Counted from the first letter of the stretch, positions 45,514-56,633 are shown. The stretch is DNA of 64,000 nucleotides from Aminobacter sp. HY435 (GCF_027568395.1 NZ_JANKZL010000013.1:62001-126000), one strand, 5' to 3'. Numbers and translations are program-made. The notes: generated by a model from the letters alone, not told the origin.

Positions 45514-47247
45514 ATGACCCGCAGCGAAATCATAGCTGGCCTGCGTGGCCGGCCCGGCCCAGCCGTGCTCATCATCGGCGGCGGCATCAACGGCATCAGC
45601 GTTTTTCGCGAGCTGGCGTTGCAGGGCGTCGACGTGCTCCTGGCCGAGAAGGACGATTTTTGCTCTGGCGCCAGCGCAGCACTTTCGCGCATGGTGCATG
45701 GCGGGCTGCGCTACCTTGAAAACGGCGAATTCAAGCTGGTGCGGGAATCCCTGCTCGAGCGCGACCGGCTGCTGGAAAACGCCCCGCATTTCGTCGGTCC
45801 GCTGCCGACGACGGTGCCGATCTTCGACCTGTTTTCAGGTGTCGCCAACGGGGCATTCCGCTTTCTCGGCTTCTCGCGCCGGCCGAGCCGCCGCGGCGCG
45901 GTGGTAATCAAGGCGGGTCTCACGCTCTATGACATCTTCACCGCCGGGCGGCGGCTGATGCCCAAGCACGAATTCCGGAGCAGGCGCCAGACGCTCGATG
46001 CCTGGCCGGCGATCAACCCCGACGTCCGCAACTCCGCCACCTATTTCGACGCCTGGGTCAGCCGCCCCGAGCGGCTTGGCGTCGAGATGCTCAACGATGC
46101 GATGGCTGCCAACCCGGAGGCGCGCGCGCTGAACTACACGCGGGTCAGCGGCGACGGCGGTGGCGTCGTTCTCACAGACGAACTGACCGGCGAAGCGCTG
46201 CCTGTTGCTCCAAGGCTCATCATCAACGCGACAGGCGGCTGGATAGACCTCACCAACGCAGCCGTCGGTGCCGAAGCGCCGAAGATGATGGGCGGCACCA
46301 AGGGCTCGCACCTGGTCATCGCCAATCGCGAGCTCTACGAGGCGCTTGCCGGCCACATGATCTATTACGAGAACGAGGACGGGCGCATCTGCATCCTGTT
46401 CCCCTATCTCGGCAATGTGCTTGTCGGCTCGACCGACATTCGCGTCGACGATCCCGGTCAGGTCCGCTGCGAAGCAGATGAGCGCGACTACATCCTGCAG
46501 TCGCTGGCCTTCGTGTTTCCGGGTTTGCGCATCGCCGACGAGGAGATCGTTTTCCAGTTTTCCGGCGTGCGTCCGCTGCCCGCCAGCGACGACAGCTTTA
46601 CCGGCCGCATCCCGCGCGACCATTTCTGCGAGCAGATCGCCGCGAACGGCCCGCTGCCGCCGATGCTGTGCATGATCGGCGGCAAGTGGACGACGTTCCG
46701 CTCGTTCGGCGAAATGGCCGCCGACATGGCGCTCGATCAGCTCGGATTGAAACGGCAACTCGGCACCGAAACGCTGGCGATCGGCGGCGGCCGCGATTTC
46801 CCGAGGTCGCCATTGCTGTGGTGCGCCGACCAGGCCGACGCGCTTGGGGTCTCGCGCGAGCGCATGGGCGAGCTGCTCGAACGCTATGGCACGCAGGCGC
46901 CTGTGGTCGCCGGCCATGAGGTGCGGCACGGGACGGCGATGCTTTCCGGCTGCCGCTATTCGGCGGCCGAACTGCATCGTCTTGTCGTCCACGAGCATGT
47001 CGAGCGGCTGTCCGACCTGTTGCTGCGCCGTACGACCCTGGCGGTCACCGGACGGTTGTCGCTCGAACTGATCGACGAGGCGCTCGACGTCCTGGCCGTG
47101 GCCAAGGGATGGGACGCGGCCAGGCGGCTCGGCGAGCGCAACGATTTCCTCGCCCTGCTGGAGCATCGGCATGGGCTTGATTCAACACGATTGTCACTGA
47201 CATCAGGAAGGAGCGCCCAATGCGCATCAGCAAGAAAGTCCGCATGA
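45514..47247 (+). CDS. FAD-dependent glycerol-3-phosphate dehydrogenase-like (GlpD/EryB family)
   Basis: A 577-residue flavoprotein with the N-terminal FAD motif LIIGGGINGISVFRELALQG, the DAO-domain block FCSGASAALSRMVHGGLRYL, and the C-terminal GlpD-type helical domain. EryB, which oxidises erythritol 4-phosphate in rhizobia and Brucella, is in the same family, so a polyol phosphate is the likely substrate. Its end overlaps the aldolase start by 28 bases. Confidence 0.88.
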   Translation: MTRSEIIAGLRGRPGPAVLIIGGGINGISVFRELALQGVDVLLAEKDDFCSGASAALSRMVHGGLRYLENGEFKLVRESLLERDRLLENAPHFVGPLPTTVPIFDLFSGVANGAFRFLGFSRRPSRRGAVVIKAGLTLYDIFTAGRRLMPKHEFRSRRQTLDAWPAINPDVRNSATYFDAWVSRPERLGVEMLNDAMAANPEARALNYTRVSGDGGGVVLTDELTGEALPVAPRLIINATGGWIDLTNAAVGAEAPKMMGGTKGSHLVIANRELYEALAGHMIYYENEDGRICILFPYLGNVLVGSTDIRVDDPGQVRCEADERDYILQSLAFVFPGLRIADEEIVFQFSGVRPLPASDDSFTGRIPRDHFCEQIAANGPLPPMLCMIGGKWTTFRSFGEMAADMALDQLGLKRQLGTETLAIGGGRDFPRSPLLWCADQADALGVSRERMGELLERYGTQAPVVAGHEVRHGTAMLSGCRYSAAELHRLVVHEHVERLSDLLLRRTTLAVTGRLSLELIDEALDVLAVAKGWDAARRLGERNDFLALLEHRHGLDSTRLSLTSGRSAQCASARKSA

Positions 47248-48062
47248 ACCGGCTGTTCGCCAACGGGCGCTGCCTCGACGTCGCGATCGATCACGGCGTC
47301 TGCAACGAGCCATCCTTCCTCGACGGGCTGGAAGATGTTGCAGCTGTTGTCGACCAACTTGTTGCAGCCGGCCCCGACGCCATCCAGATGAACTACGGCC
47401 AGGCCGACCTGCTGCAGGAACGGCCGGGCAAGGACAAGCCGGCGCTCGTGATGCGCATCGACATGGGCAATCCCTACAACAAGACGCGTCACCGTCACAT
47501 GTGGGCGCTGCTGCAGAACGAGGCCGAGCCATTGATCGGCGCGCTCGAGATGGATGCGGCCTGCGTGGTGGTCAACCTGTTCATGCTGCCCGACGAGCCG
47601 GACCTGTTTCGCCAGTGCGTGCAGAACATCGCCCGTGTCCGGGCCGACTGCGAAAAGTACGGCATGCCGCTGATGATCGAGCCGCTGGCGATGCTGCCTA
47701 ACTCCGAGCGCGGCGGCTACATGGTCGATGGCGATCCCGAAAAGATCGTGACTTTGACCCGCCTTGCCCGCGAGATGGGCGCGGACATCGTCAAGGCTGA
47801 TCCGACGACCGAGGCCGGCGATTTCCACAAGGTGGTCGAGGCGGCGCGCTGCCCGGTCCTGGTGCGTGGCGGCGGCAAGGTAGACCTGCGCGTGGTCTTC
47901 GACAAGTCGGCGGCCTTGATGGCGCAGGGCGCGCACGGCATGGTCTATGGCCGCAACATCTACCAGCATGCCAACCCCAAAGCCGTGGTCAACGGCCTGA
48001 TGGCGATCATCCACGAGGGCGCCGACGGTGCGGCCGCGTGGGACCGCTACCGGCAATCGTAA
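47220..48062 (+). CDS. DeoC/LsrF/FbaB-type aldolase
   Basis: A 280-residue class I aldolase-fold enzyme. Asp24 in VAIDHGVCNE, the Schiff-base lysine Lys192 in DIVKADPTT and the phosphate-binding glycines in VLVRGGGKVD and MVYGRNIYQH match LsrF and archaeal-type FbaB. AGGAAGG precedes the ATG. It probably cleaves a phosphorylated keto sugar generated by the kinase and the GlpD-like dehydrogenase. Confidence 0.87.
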   Translation: MRISKKVRMNRLFANGRCLDVAIDHGVCNEPSFLDGLEDVAAVVDQLVAAGPDAIQMNYGQADLLQERPGKDKPALVMRIDMGNPYNKTRHRHMWALLQNEAEPLIGALEMDAACVVVNLFMLPDEPDLFRQCVQNIARVRADCEKYGMPLMIEPLAMLPNSERGGYMVDGDPEKIVTLTRLAREMGADIVKADPTTEAGDFHKVVEAARCPVLVRGGGKVDLRVVFDKSAALMAQGAHGMVYGRNIYQHANPKAVVNGLMAIIHEGADGAAAWDRYRQS

Positions 48063-48081
48063 GCTACCCTAGGAGGGGACA

Positions 48082-49596
48082 ATGGGTGGATACGTTCTCG
48101 GCCTCGATGCCGGCAACACCGTCATCAAGGCGGTCCTGTTCGACCTGAGCGGCGGCGAGCTCGCGCTTGCCGCCAAGGACGGACATTCGTGCATGGCCAG
48201 GCCCGGTCATGTCGAGCGCGACCTCGGCGAGTTGTGGCGCAACGCGGTCGCCGTCATTCGTGAGTGCCTCGACAAGGCCGGCGTCGAGGGCAAGGACGTG
48301 CTGGCGCTTGGTTGCGCAGGCCATGGCAACGGGCTCTATGCGCTCGACCGCGATGGCGAGCCGCTGCTCGGCATCCAGTCGCTCGACACCCGCGCCAATG
48401 GACTTGTCGCCGAGTGGGCGGAAAACGGCGTCGGCGAGCGCAGCCACGCGCATTGCCTGCAGCGCCCGTGGGCGGCGCAGACGCCGACGCTGCTGGCCTG
48501 GCTCAAGCGCCACGACCCGGCACTTTTCGCGCGCATTGGCACGGTGTTCCTGAGCAAGGACTTTGTCGTCAACCGGCTGACCGGGGCGCGCTCGACCGAC
48601 ACCACCGACATGTCGGGCTGCGGCTTGCTGGGCATGCCGGGCAGACGCTACGTACCCGAGCTTTTGGAAGCGTACGGCCTGGAAGACTGCGCAAGCCTGC
48701 TGCCGCCGGTGCTGGAATCGGCCGAGATAGCGGGCCGGATTTCGCCCGAGGTTGCCGGCCTGACCGGTCTGGCCGCCGGCACGCCCGTCGTTGCCGGTCT
48801 CTTCGACGTGGTCGCCAGCGCCATCGGCTCGGGCGTCACCAGCACCGGGGCTGCCTCGATCATCGCCGGCACCTGGAGCATCAACCAGGTGATCACGGAC
48901 GAACCGCTGCACGATCCCAATATCTTCATGCAGTCGACCTTCGATCCCAAGCGTTATCTGGCGATCGAATCGAGTGCCACGTCGGCGGCCAATCTCGAAT
49001 GGATCGTGCGCGAGTTCTTCGAGCATGGACCGGAAGGCGGCCGCTCGCCGTTCGACCTCTGCGGCGAGCTTGTCGCTTCGGTCGATCCCGACGCCGACGT
49101 GCCGATCTATCATCCGTTCCTCTACGGCGCGCAGGGCAACGGCCAGGCGCGCGCCGGCTTCTACGGCATCGCTGGCTGGCACACCCGCGCTCACATGCTG
49201 CGCGCCCTGTTCGAGGGCGTCGCCTTCGAACATCGCCGCCACGTCGAGACGCTGCGCCGGGCCGGCGCCGGCATCGCCGAGGCGGTGCTGTCGGGGGGCG
49301 GGTCGCGCAGTGCGGTGTGGCCACAGATATTCGCGGACGTGCTGGGCCTGCCGGTCACGGTGGCGAGAAGCCGCGAGACCGGGGCGCTTGGTGCAGCGAT
49401 TGCAGCGGCTACCGGGGTTGGGGTGTTCGCAAGCTTTGCCGAAGGGGCCGAGGCCATGACGGCGGTGGCACGCCACTACAGTCCCAATTGCGCGATTGCG
49501 CCTGTCTACGAGCGGCGCTATCGCCTGTACTGCGAGATCAACAATGCCATGGGCCCGATCTGGGCACGGATGGCGAGCGAACGGGCCGAGGCATGA
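48082..49596 (+). CDS. FGGY carbohydrate kinase (LyxK/EryA-like)
   Basis: A 504-residue kinase of the FGGY family. The N-terminal ATPase loop is [15 protein letters not shown], with the sugar-site QPGHVERD-like segment ([13 protein letters not shown]), the [11 protein letters not shown] block and the C-terminal adenosine motif [20 protein letters not shown]. The closest recognisable relatives are L-xylulose kinase LyxK and erythritol kinase EryA. AGGAGG precedes the ATG. It activates the imported polyol or ketose. Confidence 0.9.
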   Translation: MGGYVLGLDAGNTVIKAVLFDLSGGELALAAKDGHSCMARPGHVERDLGELWRNAVAVIRECLDKAGVEGKDVLALGCAGHGNGLYALDRDGEPLLGIQSLDTRANGLVAEWAENGVGERSHAHCLQRPWAAQTPTLLAWLKRHDPALFARIGTVFLSKDFVVNRLTGARSTDTTDMSGCGLLGMPGRRYVPELLEAYGLEDCASLLPPVLESAEIAGRISPEVAGLTGLAAGTPVVAGLFDVVASAIGSGVTSTGAASIIAGTWSINQVITDEPLHDPNIFMQSTFDPKRYLAIESSATSAANLEWIVREFFEHGPEGGRSPFDLCGELVASVDPDADVPIYHPFLYGAQGNGQARAGFYGIAGWHTRAHMLRALFEGVAFEHRRHVETLRRAGAGIAEAVLSGGGSRSAVWPQIFADVLGLPVTVARSRETGALGAAIAAATGVGVFASFAEGAEAMTAVARHYSPNCAIAPVYERRYRLYCEINNAMGPIWARMASERAEA

Positions 49597-51221
49597 CCGA
49601 CGCTGGGCAGTTTGGCGCTGAGGATTTTGGCGAATACGATTTCGTCATCGTGGGGGCGGGATCCGCTGGCTGCGTGCTGGCCAACCGCTTGTCGGCCAAT
49701 CCCGGGCACAAGGTGCTGTTGCTGGAAGCCGGCGGCAGCGATCGCTACCATTGGGTCGACATACCTATCGGCTACCTCTACTGCATGGGCAATCCGCGCA
49801 CCGACTGGCTGATGAAGACCGAACCGGAAGCCGGGCTCAACGGCCGCGCCCTCAACTATCCACGCGGCAAGGTGCTGGGCGGGTGCTCGTCGATCAACGG
49901 CATGATCTACATGCGCGGCCAGGCAGCCGACTATGACGGCTGGCGCCAGGCCGGCAACGCCGGCTGGGGCTGGGACGACGTGCTGCCCTACTTCCTGAAA
50001 TCGGAAGACTATCACGGCAAGCCGGGGGCCGCGGGCCACGGTTCCGGCGGTGAGTGGCGCGTCGAGCGGCAGCGCCTGTCATGGCCGATCCTCGACGCGT
50101 TCCGCGACGCGGCGGAAGAAATCGGCGTTCCGCGTACCGACGATTTCAACCAGGGCAGCAATGAAGGCTCCGGCTACTTCGAGGTCAACCAGAAGAAGGG
50201 TGTGCGCTGGAACACGTCGAAAGCGTTTCTGCGCCCGATCCTCGGCCGCCCCAATCTGCGCGTCGTGACCGGCGCTGAAACCGAGCGGCTGCTGCTCGAC
50301 GGCAAGCGGGTGAAGGGCGTGGTGTTCCGGATGGACGGCAAGCTGCATCTGGCGCGTGCCGGCGAGACCATCCTCGCCGCCGGTGCGATCAACTCGCCGA
50401 AGATCCTGGAGCTGTCGGGCATCGGCAGCCCCAGCCACCTCGCCGATATCGGCGTTGCCACAGCTCATGCGCTACATGGCGTAGGCGAGGGGCTGCAGGA
50501 CCATCTGCAAATCCGCACCGTGTTCAAGGTCTCGAATGCGATGACCCTCAACCAGCGCTACCACAATCTGTTCAGCCGGGCGGCGATGGGAGTCGAATAC
50601 GCGCTGCGGCGCTCCGGTCCGCTGTCGATGGCCCCGAGCCAGCTCGGCATCTTCGCGCGCAGCGACCCACGGCTTGCAACGCCCGATCTGGAGTATCACG
50701 TCCAGCCGCTCAGTACCGACCGGCTCGGCGAGCCGCTGCATCGCTTCCCGGCCGTCACCGTGTCGGTGTGTAACCTGAGGCCCGAAAGCCGCGGCACGGT
50801 GCATGCCGCTTCCAGCGACCCCAAGGCTGCGGCCAGCATCCGGCCCAATTATCTGTCGACCGAAAACGACCGCTCGGTGGCTATAGCCTCGATCCGGCAC
50901 GTCCGCCGCCTGATGGCGAGCAAGGCGATTGCCCGCTTTGCCCCGGAAGAGATATTGCCCGGGCCAGCGGTCGAGAGCGACAGCGACGTGTTGCGCAAGG
51001 TCGGCGACATCGCCACCACGATCTTCCACCCCGTCGGCACCTGTAAGATGGGCGACGATCCCATGGCGGTGGTCGACGCGCGTCTCAGGGTGCATGGCCT
51101 CGCTGGCCTGCGCGTCGTCGACGCCTCGATCATGCCGTCGATCGTCTCTGGCAACACCAATTCGCCGGTGATCATGATCGCCGAGAAGGCGTCGGAGATG
51201 ATCCTCGCCGACGCCGCCTGA
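49593..51221 (+). CDS. GMC family FAD oxidoreductase (alcohol/choline dehydrogenase-like)
   Basis: A 542-residue flavoprotein. GAGSAG (residues 21-26) binds [21 protein letters not shown] is GMC signature 1, and [15 protein letters not shown] is signature 2. The catalytic His is in [10 protein letters not shown], with Asn in SGNTNSPV. It overlaps the kinase stop as ATGA, so it belongs to the operon. It may oxidise the polyol before phosphorylation, offering a second entry route. Confidence 0.92.
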   Translation: MTDAGQFGAEDFGEYDFVIVGAGSAGCVLANRLSANPGHKVLLLEAGGSDRYHWVDIPIGYLYCMGNPRTDWLMKTEPEAGLNGRALNYPRGKVLGGCSSINGMIYMRGQAADYDGWRQAGNAGWGWDDVLPYFLKSEDYHGKPGAAGHGSGGEWRVERQRLSWPILDAFRDAAEEIGVPRTDDFNQGSNEGSGYFEVNQKKGVRWNTSKAFLRPILGRPNLRVVTGAETERLLLDGKRVKGVVFRMDGKLHLARAGETILAAGAINSPKILELSGIGSPSHLADIGVATAHALHGVGEGLQDHLQIRTVFKVSNAMTLNQRYHNLFSRAAMGVEYALRRSGPLSMAPSQLGIFARSDPRLATPDLEYHVQPLSTDRLGEPLHRFPAVTVSVCNLRPESRGTVHAASSDPKAAASIRPNYLSTENDRSVAIASIRHVRRLMASKAIARFAPEEILPGPAVESDSDVLRKVGDIATTIFHPVGTCKMGDDPMAVVDARLRVHGLAGLRVVDASIMPSIVSGNTNSPVIMIAEKASEMILADAA

Positions 51222-51573
51222 GGCAAATCTGTTCGCGGCCTTTCAGATCTCAGCCGCCCTGGAAGCTGAGCTGCATCCCGTTGAGCGGCGTTTCGGTGTT
51301 TTGCTCTGCGATTCCCCGGCGGGCTCGGCGGCGCCACGGGGCGTACACGGCTGCCGGGAATCGAGAGCACCGGCGACGCGCTTGACGGGCTTTGATGTGC
51401 CGATACCGGCGACGAAAAATATTCCGGGCGGATCGGCACGCGGAACCCCCTGACAATGCTGGGCCTCTTTGCCACAGCGCCCTTCAAACCGCGCGTCCGG
51501 GGCCACGATCGGAAGGAACTGTTAACCATCGGTTCCTATTGCTCAGGGGACGTTTCACCGGCGAGTCTTGAGT
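51222..51573. other. Intergenic region before ftsK
   Basis: No gene is evident in these 350 bases. An imperfect inverted repeat (GATTCCCCGGC near 51311 and GCCGGGAATC near 51353) is the only notable structure. The promoter of ftsK presumably lies near the right end. Confidence 0.45.
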
Positions 51574-54117
51574 ATGGCATCGATGCGCTTTCCACGTACC
51601 AATCATTCGAACACAACCTCGCAGGGTGACGCCAAGTCGGGTGTATTCGACGACCGCGCCAACAAGTCTGGCGGGCAGCCTTTGTCGGCCGCTGACGGCC
51701 CAGGCTGGCAGGATTATTTCTTCCTTGCCCCGAATGTGCGCTTCACGCGCACGCCCGACTACGATGCTGCAAAGCGCGGCCTGCGCGAGGAACACGACGC
51801 CGAGTGCCCGGAAGCGCAGGCCCCCGAGCCCACGGTTGCCCAAGCGCCGGTCGTCCCGGCCGCGCCAATCGTTGCTGCCGTGCCACAGAACCCGGTGACC
51901 GCCGCGCCGGCGCCGGCTGTCCGCCAGCCGTTCAGCCCGGCGCGTCCGCAGGTCCAGCACAGGGAAACTGCTGCCCCGGTGGGCCTGCCATATCAGGCGC
52001 CGACGGTCAGGCCGAGTGTGGCGACGCCAGTCATGCCCGCAGCGCGGCATCCTTCGCCGGCCGTCGACGGTCAGACACAGCCAGAAACGCCGTCACACTG
52101 GGCCTATCTTTCCGACCACGCATTCTTCGAGTTCGGTGCGCCGTGCGGCGCGGAGGCCGCTGCACCGCCAAGCGCTGCACCTGTTGCCCCGGCGCCGCGC
52201 GTTGCGCCCGTGCTGCAGCCAACCAGGTCCGCTGCGGCCATGCCAGCCGCAGCCGGGCAGGTTCCAGCCGTTCCCGCGGTAATCCATCCAGCCGAGATCA
52301 CGGCAATGTTCCGCGTGATCGAGTGCACACCGGGAGCACAGCCAGCGCCTGCCGCCGAGCCGATTGCAAAAGCGGAAGCCGAACCGGCAGCGCCGGCTGA
52401 AACCGTTATCGAGCAGCCCGTCGCCGCGCTGGCAACGCCGCGCGTCGTCTCGCGCGTGGCCGCCAACGACGCAGCCCCTGTTGCGCCTGCCGCAAAGAGC
52501 GTCGAGATCACCATGCCGGCGCCGCGCGCGCCTTCGTTGCCCGTTGCCGGGCGCGTCGTTCAAGCCGGCTATGGCGATGACTACACGTTGCCGCCGGAAG
52601 AGCTTCTGCAACTGCCGCCGGAAGGGCAGGGCTTCTACATGTCGCAGGAGCGGCTCGAGCAGAATGCCGATCTTCTGGAGAGCGTTCTCGAGGATTTCGG
52701 GGTGCGCGGCGAGATCATCCATGTCCGGCCCGGTCCTGTCGTCACGCTGTACGAGTTCGAACCGGCTCCTGGCGTCAAGTCGTCGCGCGTCATCGGCCTG
52801 GCCGACGACATCGCCCGGTCCATGTCGGCGGTTTCAGCGCGCGTGGCTGTCATTCCGGGCCGCAATGTCATCGGCATCGAGCTGCCAAACGAAACGCGGG
52901 AAACGGTGTATTTCCGCGAGCTGATCGAATCCGCCAATTTCCGCGAAAGCAGCTGCAAGCTGGCGCTGTGCCTTGGCAAGACCATCGGCGGTGAACCGGT
53001 CATCGCCGAACTCGCCAAGATGCCGCATCTTCTGGTTGCCGGCACCACCGGGTCCGGCAAGTCGGTCGCCATCAACACCATGATCCTGTCCTTGCTCTAC
53101 CGGCTGAAGCCGGAGGAATGCCGCCTGATCATGGTCGACCCGAAGATGCTCGAGCTGTCGATCTATGACGGCATTCCGCATCTTCTGACACCGGTCGTCA
53201 CCGATCCGAAAAAGGCGGTCACCGCGCTCAAGTGGGCGGTGCGCGAGATGGAAGACCGCTATCGCAAGATGGCTCGGCTCGGCGTGCGCAACATCGACGG
53301 CTACAACGAGCGCGCCGCCGTCGCCCGCGACAAGGGCGAGACCGTGGTGATGCAGGTGCAGACCGGCTTCGAGAAGGGCACCGGCGAGCCGCTGTTCGAG
53401 GAGCAGGAAATCGACTTGGCGCCGATGCCCTATATCGTCGTCATCGTCGACGAGATGGCTGACCTGATGATGGTCGCCGGCAAGGAGATCGAAGGCGCCA
53501 TCCAGCGGCTGGCGCAGATGGCGCGCGCTGCCGGCATCCATCTGATCATGGCCACCCAGCGCCCGTCCGTGGACGTCATCACCGGCACCATCAAGGCCAA
53601 CTTCCCCACCCGCATCTCGTTCCAGGTGACGTCGAAGATCGACAGCCGCACCATCCTGGGCGAACAGGGCGCCGAACAGCTGCTCGGCCAGGGCGACATG
53701 CTGCACATGGCTGGCGGCGGCCGCATCGCCCGCGTCCACGGGCCGTTCGTTTCGGACGCCGAGGTCGAACATGTCGTCGCGCACCTCAAGGCGCAGGGCC
53801 GCCCCGAATATCTGGAAACGGTGACGGCCGACGAAGAGGAAGAAGAAGCCGATCAGGGTCCTGTTTTCGACAAGGGCGCCGTCGCGTCCGAAGATGGCGA
53901 CACGACCTATGAGGAGGCAGTGAAGGTGGTGCAGCGCGACAAGAAGTGCTCGACCTCCTATATCCAGCGCCGCCTCGGCATCGGCTACAACCGTGCCGCG
54001 TCACTGGTCGAACGGATGGAAAAGGAAGGCCTCGTCGGTGCGCCGAACCATGTCGGCAAGCGCGAGATCATGACCGGCCGCCGCGATGTCGGCAATCCGA
54101 CCGATCGTGAGGATTGA
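51574..54117 (+). CDS. ftsK: FtsK/SpoIIIE-type DNA translocase without membrane domain
   Basis: An 847-residue DNA translocase. Residues 1-330 are Ala/Pro-rich and disordered-looking, with no transmembrane helices. Then come the alpha/beta motor (Walker A GTTGSGKS near 490, Walker [11 protein letters not shown] near 622) and the C-terminal gamma winged helix ([20 protein letters not shown], near 790-815) that reads KOPS-like sequences. Canonical FtsK has four N-terminal membrane helices, so this is a soluble paralog of the kind found beside the main FtsK in rhizobia. ATG 51574 is chosen; a TTG two codons upstream is in frame. It has no operon partner. Confidence 0.9.
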   Translation: MASMRFPRTNHSNTTSQGDAKSGVFDDRANKSGGQPLSAADGPGWQDYFFLAPNVRFTRTPDYDAAKRGLREEHDAECPEAQAPEPTVAQAPVVPAAPIVAAVPQNPVTAAPAPAVRQPFSPARPQVQHRETAAPVGLPYQAPTVRPSVATPVMPAARHPSPAVDGQTQPETPSHWAYLSDHAFFEFGAPCGAEAAAPPSAAPVAPAPRVAPVLQPTRSAAAMPAAAGQVPAVPAVIHPAEITAMFRVIECTPGAQPAPAAEPIAKAEAEPAAPAETVIEQPVAALATPRVVSRVAANDAAPVAPAAKSVEITMPAPRAPSLPVAGRVVQAGYGDDYTLPPEELLQLPPEGQGFYMSQERLEQNADLLESVLEDFGVRGEIIHVRPGPVVTLYEFEPAPGVKSSRVIGLADDIARSMSAVSARVAVIPGRNVIGIELPNETRETVYFRELIESANFRESSCKLALCLGKTIGGEPVIAELAKMPHLLVAGTTGSGKSVAINTMILSLLYRLKPEECRLIMVDPKMLELSIYDGIPHLLTPVVTDPKKAVTALKWAVREMEDRYRKMARLGVRNIDGYNERAAVARDKGETVVMQVQTGFEKGTGEPLFEEQEIDLAPMPYIVVIVDEMADLMMVAGKEIEGAIQRLAQMARAAGIHLIMATQRPSVDVITGTIKANFPTRISFQVTSKIDSRTILGEQGAEQLLGQGDMLHMAGGGRIARVHGPFVSDAEVEHVVAHLKAQGRPEYLETVTADEEEEEADQGPVFDKGAVASEDGDTTYEEAVKVVQRDKKCSTSYIQRRLGIGYNRAASLVERMEKEGLVGAPNHVGKREIMTGRRDVGNPTDRED

Positions 54118-54141
54118 GCGAAGCCGCAGGCTGTTTGCGGA

Positions 54142-54423
54142 TTAGTGGACGGTTTCGGTTGCTACACTGGCGCAGACGCTGCGAAGCGCATTGAGCTGTT
54201 CCCGCGCTTCCTTGCGCGCCTCGGCCATGGTGTGGGCCGGGGCATCCATGCCGGCAAAAAAGCACAGCAGCGCGAAACTCTCGTGGAAACGTTTGATTGC
54301 CGACGAACCTGGTGCGCATGTACGGCACACCAGTTGCATCACTCGCTTGATCGTTTCCTGCAGCGGGGCTGAAGGATTTTCGATTTGCCGTTCCAGTTCG
54401 GCGAATACATCATGATATTTCAT
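54142..54423 (-). CDS. Small hypothetical protein
   Basis: A possible 93-residue protein (MKYHDVFAELERQIENPSAP start), mainly helical with four cysteines and an Ala-rich C-terminus. It is convergent with ftsK. ATG 54423 has no obvious ribosome site; a longer form from 54474 is in frame. No family recognised. Codon use is ordinary for the window, so it is probably real but unproven. Confidence 0.45.
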   Translation of the reverse strand: MKYHDVFAELERQIENPSAPLQETIKRVMQLVCRTCAPGSSAIKRFHESFALLCFFAGMDAPAHTMAEARKEAREQLNALRSVCASVATETVH

Positions 54424-54600
54424 AAGCTTACAAAAGACCGCAGCCTGTCCTGGGAAGTTGTGGTTCGTGCCCACAGGTCGACAAGATTGCGGGCATGTGT
54501 TGCCAAGGATAGCTTCAACATAAAAGCAAATCTGTCCAAAGCATGATTGTTGGGCGAGCCTCCCTGCTCGCGCAACATAAGCTGGTGCCGCCGGGTCTGT

Positions 54601-55599
54601 TCAGGCCTGGGCGGCCTGGACGACCGTTACTGCGATCATATGGAACGCATCATCCGCCGAACAGCCGCGCGACAGATCGTTCGCAGGCTTGGCCAGGCCT
54701 TGCAGGATCGGGCCGATGGCATCCGCACCGCCGATGCGCTGGGCGATCTTGTAGCCGATATTGGCGGCGTCGAGATTGGGGAAGACGAAGACATTGGCTT
54801 CGCCATGCAGCGCAGAGTTGGGCGCCTTGGAGGCACTGACTGCTTCGACGAAGGCGGTGTCGAACTGCAATTCGCCGTCGATGACGAGGTCCGGGTCGGC
54901 GGCATGTGCCAGCCGGGTCGCCTCGACCACCTTGGACACGCGTTCATGGGCGGCGCTGCCGTTGGTCGAGAACGACAGCATCGCCACCTTGGCTGGCGCC
55001 GCCGCGAGCGCCTCGTAGGAGCGTGCCGACATGCGGGCGATGTCGGCGAGGCCCGACGCATCCGGGTCGACGACCAGGCCGCAATCGGCAAACACGAACG
55101 CGCCCTTCCTGGCGTGGTGCGGCTGGCACAGCATCATCAGGAAGAAGCTCGAGACGAGGCCGACGCCGGGCGCGCGGCCGATGGTCTGAAGCGCCGCCCG
55201 CACGGTATCGGCGGTGGTGGCAACGGCGCCGCCGACTGTCCCATCGGCCTCGCCCTCGCGCACCATCATGGCGGCAAAGATCAATGGCGAGCGCAGCGCT
55301 TCCGCTGCCGCAGCGGCATCGACGCCCTTGGCTTTGCGCAGCTCGTGGTAGGCAGCAGCCAGCCGGGAGGCGAGGGGCGAAGCTTCCGGGTCCTCGATAC
55401 GGAATTCCTGCGGGTCCGCACCAACGTCGGCCAGCCGCCGTTCGATGACGCCGCGATTGCCGACCAGGGTGATTTCGGCGATGTCTTCGCGCCTGGCCCG
55501 GACCGCCGCCTCGACGATGCGCGGGTCCTCGCCCTCGGCGAGCACGATGCGCCTGGGTGCCTGTTTCGCGGTGGCGATGATGCGTTCGAGCGGTTTCAT
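54601..55599 (-). CDS. pta: Phosphate acetyltransferase (Pta)
   Basis: A 332-residue single-domain phosphotransacetylase converting acetyl phosphate to acetyl-CoA. Typical segments are RIVLAEGEDPRIVEAA, VGGAVATTADTVRAAL, FADCGLVVDPDA and the C-terminal GCSADDAFHMIAVTV. It is the last gene of the taurine operon and takes up the product of Xsc. Its ATG shares its A with the exporter stop. Confidence 0.93.
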   Translation of the reverse strand: MKPLERIIATAKQAPRRIVLAEGEDPRIVEAAVRARREDIAEITLVGNRGVIERRLADVGADPQEFRIEDPEASPLASRLAAAYHELRKAKGVDAAAAAEALRSPLIFAAMMVREGEADGTVGGAVATTADTVRAALQTIGRAPGVGLVSSFFLMMLCQPHHARKGAFVFADCGLVVDPDASGLADIARMSARSYEALAAAPAKVAMLSFSTNGSAAHERVSKVVEATRLAHAADPDLVIDGELQFDTAFVEAVSASKAPNSALHGEANVFVFPNLDAANIGYKIAQRIGGADAIGPILQGLAKPANDLSRGCSADDAFHMIAVTVVQAAQA

Positions 55600-56633
55600 C
55601 AGGCGTGCCCCAGATAGTAGATTCCGGCGAGGATGAAGAGGCCGATGAAGATTGTCTCGGCGACGATCAGGGCGACCGCGTCGCCGCCGACGTCGAGCAC
55701 CCGGCGCAGCGAGGTCTTCATGCCGACGGCGACGATGCCGGCGAGCAGCGCCCAGCGCGACGCTTCCATGCCGACCTTCGAGGCAGCTTCGGGCACGAGG
55801 CCGAAGGAGTTGGCTGCGGCGAGGATCAGGAAGGCGATGACGAAGCCCGGCAGCAGCGGCGGGCGCTTGCCGGTCTCGCCGACCGAACCGACGTTGCGGG
55901 TGGCGAGCGAGAAGACCAGAACCACCGGCGCCAGCATGGTGACGCGGATGAGCTTGACCAGCGTGGCGGCTTCGCCGGCCTCGGGAGAAACCGAAAAACC
56001 GGCGCCGACGACCTGGGCGACGTCGTGGATGGTGCCGCCGAAAAAGATGCCGGTTGCCCGCGCGTCGAGGCCGATGGCCTCGGCGATCATCGGATAGCCG
56101 ATCATGGCGAGCGTCGACAGCACCGTCACCGACAGCACGGTGAAGATCAGGTTGCGTTCGGAGAACTCGTTCTTGGGCAGCACGGCGGCGATCGCCATGG
56201 CGGCGGAGGCGCCGCAGATGGCGACCGAGCCGCTGGTGATCAGCGCCAGTCGCCAGCCGCGCCCGAGCAGTCTCGCGGCGATCAGGCCGAAGACGATGGT
56301 CGCGGCAATCGCCGAGACGAGCAGCAGGATGGTGCCGGCGCCGAGCCCGATCAGCAGGTCGACGCTGATGCGCATGCCGAGCAGCGCGACACCGATGCGC
56401 AGCACCTTCTTGGCGCACAGGTCGACGCCGGCGACGCAGCGGCCTTCCTCCGACAGGAAGTTGAAGGCGATGCCGAGCAGCAGCGCCATCAGCATTGCGG
56501 GTGCGCCGTAGTGGTCGGACAGGAACTGCGCCGCAAGCGCAACAGCTGCGGTGACCGCCACGCCAGGCCAGTAGGTGGCGAAGGCAGTGGGCATGCCGTT
56601 CAGTCGTTGGGTCGCGGCAGCGGTATTCATCAT
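55599..56633 (-). CDS. tauZ: YeiH/PF03601 family transporter, probable sulfite/sulfate exporter (TauZ-like)
   Basis: A 344-residue inner-membrane protein with about ten hydrophobic helices (GTILLLVSAIAATIVFGLIA and others) and the family block SGSVAICGASAAMAIAAV, FFGGTIHDVAQVVGAG. The same family is called TauZ in Paracoccus taurine clusters, where it is proposed to export sulfite or sulfate released by Xsc. It sits between xsc and pta, which supports that role. Confidence 0.87.
   Translation of the reverse strand: MMNTAAATQRLNGMPTAFATYWPGVAVTAAVALAAQFLSDHYGAPAMLMALLLGIAFNFLSEEGRCVAGVDLCAKKVLRIGVALLGMRISVDLLIGLGAGTILLLVSAIAATIVFGLIAARLLGRGWRLALITSGSVAICGASAAMAIAAVLPKNEFSERNLIFTVLSVTVLSTLAMIGYPMIAEAIGLDARATGIFFGGTIHDVAQVVGAGFSVSPEAGEAATLVKLIRVTMLAPVVLVFSLATRNVGSVGETGKRPPLLPGFVIAFLILAAANSFGLVPEAASKVGMEASRWALLAGIVAVGMKTSLRRVLDVGGDAVALIVAETIFIGLFILAGIYYLGHA

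Noticed and set aside
48264-49592. Upstream extension of the GMC oxidoreductase frame into the kinase gene
   Set aside because: Before the start at 49593 the translation is low-complexity Arg/Ala text inside the FGGY kinase; the GMC fold begins just after the ATG.
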